The translations under genes were made by a program, and so were the position numbers. The notes under the pieces were generated by a model, which saw only the letters and a program-made list of their open reading frames with translations, searched no databases and was not told the origin of the DNA. Shown piece after piece: positions 5,640 to 8,690 of a DNA stretch of 8,690 nucleotides (position 1 is its first letter; each line of letters begins with the position of its first letter). The DNA lies in assembly GCA_017474705.1 (NCBI GenBank), contig JAFVHC010000077.1:1-8690 (forward strand). The letters are read 5' to 3'. The DNA is from Bacillota bacterium. GTDB taxonomy: Bacteria; Bacillota; Clostridia; Lachnospirales; Bianqueaceae.

Positions 5640-7701
5640 GGGACCCGATCACCTGTCCGCGTTCCAGGAAACGATCGATCTTTTCCCGCAGGAAATAACA
5701 ATCATCTCCGGAAAGCTCCGGATCCTTCTCAAACAACAGTGTACAGGCCGTCTGTGCCTTCCTGAGGATGTCCATATCCTCATAAAGATTGGCGATCTTG
5801 AAGTCCGGCAGGCCGTGCTGGCGCTGTCCGAACAGGTCTCCTGCTCCGCGAAGACGAAGGTCCTCCTCCGAGATGTGGAAACCATCGTTCGAATCTGTCA
5901 GTACTTTCAAGCGTTTGCGGGTATCCGGCTTATCAGAGTCTGTTTTCAGGACACAATAGGATTCCGCCTGCCCGCGGCCGACTCGGCCCCGCAGCTGATG
6001 GAGCTGTGCCAGGCCGAAACGTTCGGCGTTTTCAACGATCATGAGCGTCGCGTTCGGTACGTTGACGCCGACTTCCACGACCGTGGTCGCCACCAGGATC
6101 TGCACCTCACCTGAGGCAAAGCGCTCCATGACGGCATCCTTGTCTTTGGACTTCATCTGACCATGCAGCAATCCCACTTTCAGATCCGGAAACACTTCTT
6201 CCTGCAGATAGGCGGAATACTCCACCGCGGATGTCAGATCCAGCGGATGCTCCGCTTCCTCATTCTCCTCCACTGCCGGACAGATGATGTATACCTGATG
6301 ACCCGATCCGACTTCCCTGCGGATAAAAGCATAGAGCCGCTCATCATAGGAAGAATCCACCGTGTACGTCTTCACCGGTTTGCGGCCCGGCGGCATGGTG
6401 CGGATCACTGAGATGTTCATGTCCCCATACAGGATCATGCCCAAGGTACGCGGGATGGGTGTCGCCGTCATGACAAGAACATTCGGCGCTTCTGCCTTTT
6501 CCGTCAAAGCGACACGCTGCCGCACGCCGAAACGGTGCTGCTCATCAGTCACGACCAGGCCCAGTCTATGGAAGGCCACCCCTTCCTGGATGAGCGCATG
6601 TGTCCCGATGACGACATCGATATCACCCTGTTCCAGATCCGCGTAAGCTTTTCTGCGCTCCCCCGCCTTCAAGGACCCTGTCAGATATCCGACCCGGATG
6701 CCGAGCGGCTTCAGCAGACGCAGTGCTTCTTCGTAATGCTGACGCGCCAGGACCTCTGTCGGCGCCATCATCGCTCCTTGCATCCCGTTGCGGAAGGCAG
6801 CGTACAGGCAGGCCATAGCCACGGCCGTCTTACCGGAGCCGACATCGCCCTGCACCAGACGGTTCATGGGGTAAGGCGCCTCCAGATCGTGCGCGATATC
6901 CGTCCACACCGTCTGCTGATCTGCCGTAAGTTCGAACGGCAGAGCCTTAAGAAACGGTCCGATATCCAGATCGTGCAGCACAGCACCGGCCATCTGTGTT
7001 TCCATCGTGCGCCGGATGCGCTTCAAGGCCGCCTGCTGGATGAAGAACTCATCGAAGACCAGACGCGTACGGCTCCACTCCTTTTCCTCGAATGATTCCG
7101 GAAAATGGATATGGTGCATGGCATATCGTTCATCCGTCAGCTCGGTATCTCGACGCACGTACAGCGGCAGATACTCATGCAGTTCATCATCATACTGATC
7201 GAGTGCCTGACGGATCATGCCGGACAACACCTTGGCCGAGAGGCCGGAGGTCAGCTTATAGACCGGACGGATCCCACTCTCCGCTTCGATGTCCTCATCC
7301 AGTTTCGTATAGGCAGGAGAGGCCATCTGTACCTGGTTGTACTTTCGCGTGACTTTTCCGCGGACCAGGCACAGATCGTCTTTGGCCAGCGCTTTGGCCA
7401 TATACGGCTGGTTGAACCACACTGCCGTAAGCGCACCGGTCTCATCTCCGATGCGCACCTGTGTGATGGTATACTTTCCTTTGTGGAAATTCCTGGGCGT
7501 TCCCAGCACCCGTACTTTCAGTACGAGTTCCTCATCGGGCACCACGTCCCGCACATGTGTGACGGCACGATAGTCCTCATAGTCCCGGGGAAAATGCGTC
7601 AGCAGATCCTCCACCGTACTGATACCCAGCCGGTACAGGATCCTGGCACGTGACGCGCCGACTCCGGTGACTTCCGTCACTTGTTCCTGTAATCGATCCA
7701 T
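5635..7701 (-). CDS. recG: ATP-dependent DNA helicase RecG
   Basis: RecG is a superfamily 2 helicase that regresses stalled replication forks and drives branch migration. From the chosen start it is 688 residues, normal for the family. The N-terminus (MDRLQEQVTEVTGVGASRARIL, a helix-hairpin-like start) leads into the OB-fold wedge domain that grips the DNA branch. The helicase core has Walker A GDVGSGKT (Lys291), DEQH box 386-389, motif III MTATPIPRT, motif V ATTVVEVGVNVPNA and motif VI QLHQLRGRVGRG, all intact. The frame is open to an ATG at 7773, but that codon lies in the loop of the terminator of the previous gene. The ATG at 7701 has AGAGAGG 6 nt upstream and matches the family start. 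The stop codon lies inside the terminal repeat of the adjoining palindromic element, though the protein length is not visibly affected. No clear recG promoter is seen in the short gap, so read-through from the upstream gene may contribute. Confidence 0.97.
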   Translation of the reverse strand: MDRLQEQVTEVTGVGASRARILYRLGISTVEDLLTHFPRDYEDYRAVTHVRDVVPDEELVLKVRVLGTPRNFHKGKYTITQVRIGDETGALTAVWFNQPYMAKALAKDDLCLVRGKVTRKYNQVQMASPAYTKLDEDIEAESGIRPVYKLTSGLSAKVLSGMIRQALDQYDDELHEYLPLYVRRDTELTDERYAMHHIHFPESFEEKEWSRTRLVFDEFFIQQAALKRIRRTMETQMAGAVLHDLDIGPFLKALPFELTADQQTVWTDIAHDLEAPYPMNRLVQGDVGSGKTAVAMACLYAAFRNGMQGAMMAPTEVLARQHYEEALRLLKPLGIRVGYLTGSLKAGERRKAYADLEQGDIDVVIGTHALIQEGVAFHRLGLVVTDEQHRFGVRQRVALTEKAEAPNVLVMTATPIPRTLGMILYGDMNISVIRTMPPGRKPVKTYTVDSSYDERLYAFIRREVGSGHQVYIICPAVEENEEAEHPLDLTSAVEYSAYLQEEVFPDLKVGLLHGQMKSKDKDAVMERFASGEVQILVATTVVEVGVNVPNATLMIVENAERFGLAQLHQLRGRVGRGQAESYCVLKTDSDKPDTRKRLKVLTDSNDGFHISEEDLRLRGAGDLFGQRQHGLPDFKIANLYEDMDILRKAQTACTLLFEKDPELSGDDCYFLREKIDRFLERGQVIGSL

Positions 7702-7707
7702 GAAAGA

Positions 7708-7714
7708 CCTCTCT
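7708..7714 (-). promoter_or_regulatory. Ribosome binding site of recG
   Basis: AGAGAGG on the - strand, 6 nt before the ATG at 7701. Together with the terminator upstream, it favours this start over the ATG at 7773. Confidence 0.65.
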
Positions 7715-7754
7715 GATCGGGAAAAGACGGCCTTGCCATCCACCCGGTATGCGT

Positions 7755-7792
7755 AAAAATTCGGAAAGGCCATCGGACCTTTCCGAATTCTT
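7755..7792 (-). terminator. Intrinsic terminator of the fakA/yloV-like gene
   Basis: On the - strand, AATTCGGAAAGG (7789-7778) and CCTTTCCGAATT (7769-7758) form a perfect 12-bp stem with an 8-nt loop, followed by TTT (a run of five Ts counting the stem end). It begins 2 nt after the stop codon of the upstream gene. The stem is AT-rich at its base and the U-tract is short, so some read-through into recG is plausible. Confidence 0.85.
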
Positions 7793-8690
7793 TATTCTGC
7801 AGAAATGATGTAATAATACAAGGGCTGGCCGCCGTCGTGGATCTCGACTTCCGTATCCGGATAGCTCTCCCGGACGTACGCTTCCAACTGTTCCGTGACG
7901 GACGGATCCGCATCCTCGCCGCAATAGAAGGTGACCAGTTCCGGTCCGTTTTCCATCATAGCGTCAAGAAGCGCCTGCGTGGTTTCGAACTGATCGGTAC
8001 CCACCGCGTTGACTTCATCGTCCAGGATGGCCAGATAATCATCCTTGTGGATCTCGATGTTGTTCACATGCGTATCACGAACAGCAAAGGTCAGCTGTCC
8101 GGTAGCGACGGTGGACAGGCTTTCCTTCATGGCTTCGATGTTCTCTTCGATGGAATCCGAGATGCCATAGTTGAGCATGGCCGTGATACCCTGCGGGATG
8201 CTGCGGGATCCGACGACGTAGACTTTCTTGTCCTTGGTCAGATCCGCGGCCTGCTGCGCCGCCAGGATGATGTTCTTATTGTTCGGCAGGATGACGATGT
8301 TCTCAGCGTTGACTTTCGCGATCGCATTGAGCACGTCTTCCGTACTGGGATTCATGGTCTGCCCGCCGGGGATGACGTAATCCACGCCAAGATCCGTGAA
8401 CAGCGCCGCGATGCCTGTGCCGACGGAGACCGTAATGAAGCCGATCTCTTTGGCAGGGCCTTCCTGTACCGGTTCTTCGGCCGGCTTCGGAGCCTCTTCC
8501 GTCAGATTCAGCAGGTTATGATGCTGCTGACGCATATTTTCGATCTTGATGTTGATGAGCTGGCCGAGGGCAAGGCCTTTCTGCAGGGCTTTGCCAGGAT
8601 CGTTGGTATGGACGTGGATCTTGATGATGTCCTCGTCCGTGACCAGGACCAGCGAATCACCGATGCTCTCCAGATACTCCTTCAATGCAG
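7792..8690 (-). CDS. fakA: FakA/YloV-like fatty acid kinase ATP-binding subunit (DAK/DegV-related), C-terminal part
   Basis: This is the C-terminal ~298 residues of a protein whose start lies beyond the right edge; the frame continues through the last base. FakA-type proteins phosphorylate fatty acids bound to FakB (DegV) proteins, feeding them into phospholipid synthesis. Present here are the end of the middle domain with IKIHVHTNDPGKAL (histidines implicated in zinc binding in FakA), the INIKIENMRQQH helix, a Pro/Glu-rich linker (about TEEAPKPAEEPVQEGPAK), and the complete C-terminal domain. That domain carries the family hallmarks GVDYVIPGGQTMNPSTEDVL, ILPNNKNIILAAQQA and SIPQGITAML. The N-terminal DhaL-type kinase domain is outside the window. 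In Bacillus subtilis yloV also lies close upstream of recG, which supports the assignment. A terminator follows the stop codon at once. The apparent start at 8685 is only an internal Leu codon (TTG). The symbol is by family. Confidence 0.9.
   Translation of the reverse strand, partial: ALKEYLESIGDSLVLVTDEDIIKIHVHTNDPGKALQKGLALGQLINIKIENMRQQHHNLLNLTEEAPKPAEEPVQEGPAKEIGFITVSVGTGIAALFTDLGVDYVIPGGQTMNPSTEDVLNAIAKVNAENIVILPNNKNIILAAQQAADLTKDKKVYVVGSRSIPQGITAMLNYGISDSIEENIEAMKESLSTVATGQLTFAVRDTHVNNIEIHKDDYLAILDDEVNAVGTDQFETTQALLDAMMENGPELVTFYCGEDADPSVTEQLEAYVRESYPDTEVEIHDGGQPLYYYIISAE

Noticed and set aside
5402..5765. Short open frames on both strands through the palindromic element
   Set aside because: They cross inverted repeats and the ends of recG, lack ribosome binding sites, and resemble no protein I know. 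The element is better read as non-coding.
6535..7653. Two long + strand open frames (6535-7095 and 7105-7653) opposite recG
   Set aside because: Both are antisense to the conserved helicase region of recG, which has all its motifs. Their translations show no recognisable features.
1..8690. CRISPR arrays, tRNA or rRNA genes, prophage or defence genes
   Set aside because: I found no regularly spaced direct repeats, tRNA-like cloverleaf, rRNA sequence or recognisable phage or defence protein on either strand. Apart from the palindromic element, the content is housekeeping.

Overview
The window looks like ordinary chromosomal core from a low-to-mid GC Firmicute, probably class Clostridia. The evidence is the strong AGGAGG-type ribosome binding sites, the gene order fakA/yloV-like – recG – rsmD – coaD – coiled-coil protein, and a membrane-anchored PrsA-type foldase. 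I cannot name the genus from sequence alone.

Layout. On the + strand, the 3' end of guaA (GMP synthase) is followed after 16 nt by a complete pyrG (CTP synthase). A long hairpin at about 2008-2100 separates pyrG from everything to its right, which lies on the - strand and converges on it. In - strand transcription order the right part reads: the C-terminal two-thirds or so of a FakA/YloV-like fatty-acid kinase subunit (cut by the window edge), an intrinsic terminator, recG, a 226-bp nested-palindrome element, a good sigma-A type promoter, the tight cluster rsmD–coaD–coiled-coil protein, a terminator-like hairpin, and a prsA-like peptidyl-prolyl isomerase gene ending at the shared hairpin.

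How the genes relate. guaA and pyrG both encode glutamine-dependent amidotransferases of nucleotide synthesis, and GTP (downstream of GMP) is the known allosteric activator of CTP synthase. rsmD (16S rRNA methylation), coaD (coenzyme A synthesis) and the coiled-coil gene share one promoter and are spaced or overlapped tightly enough for translational coupling. RecG remodels stalled replication forks. FakA feeds exogenous fatty acids into phospholipid synthesis. PrsA folds exported proteins.

The one part that is not routine is 5414-5639, between recG and the rsmD promoter. It has about 20-bp imperfect terminal inverted repeats enclosing a long hairpin and a three-way-junction palindrome, and encodes no protein. 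It looks like a MITE or other small palindromic insertion. The recG stop codon lies inside its terminal repeat, and its other end stops 8 bp from the rsmD -35 box. I found no CRISPR array, rRNA, tRNA, defence system or protein-coding mobile element.
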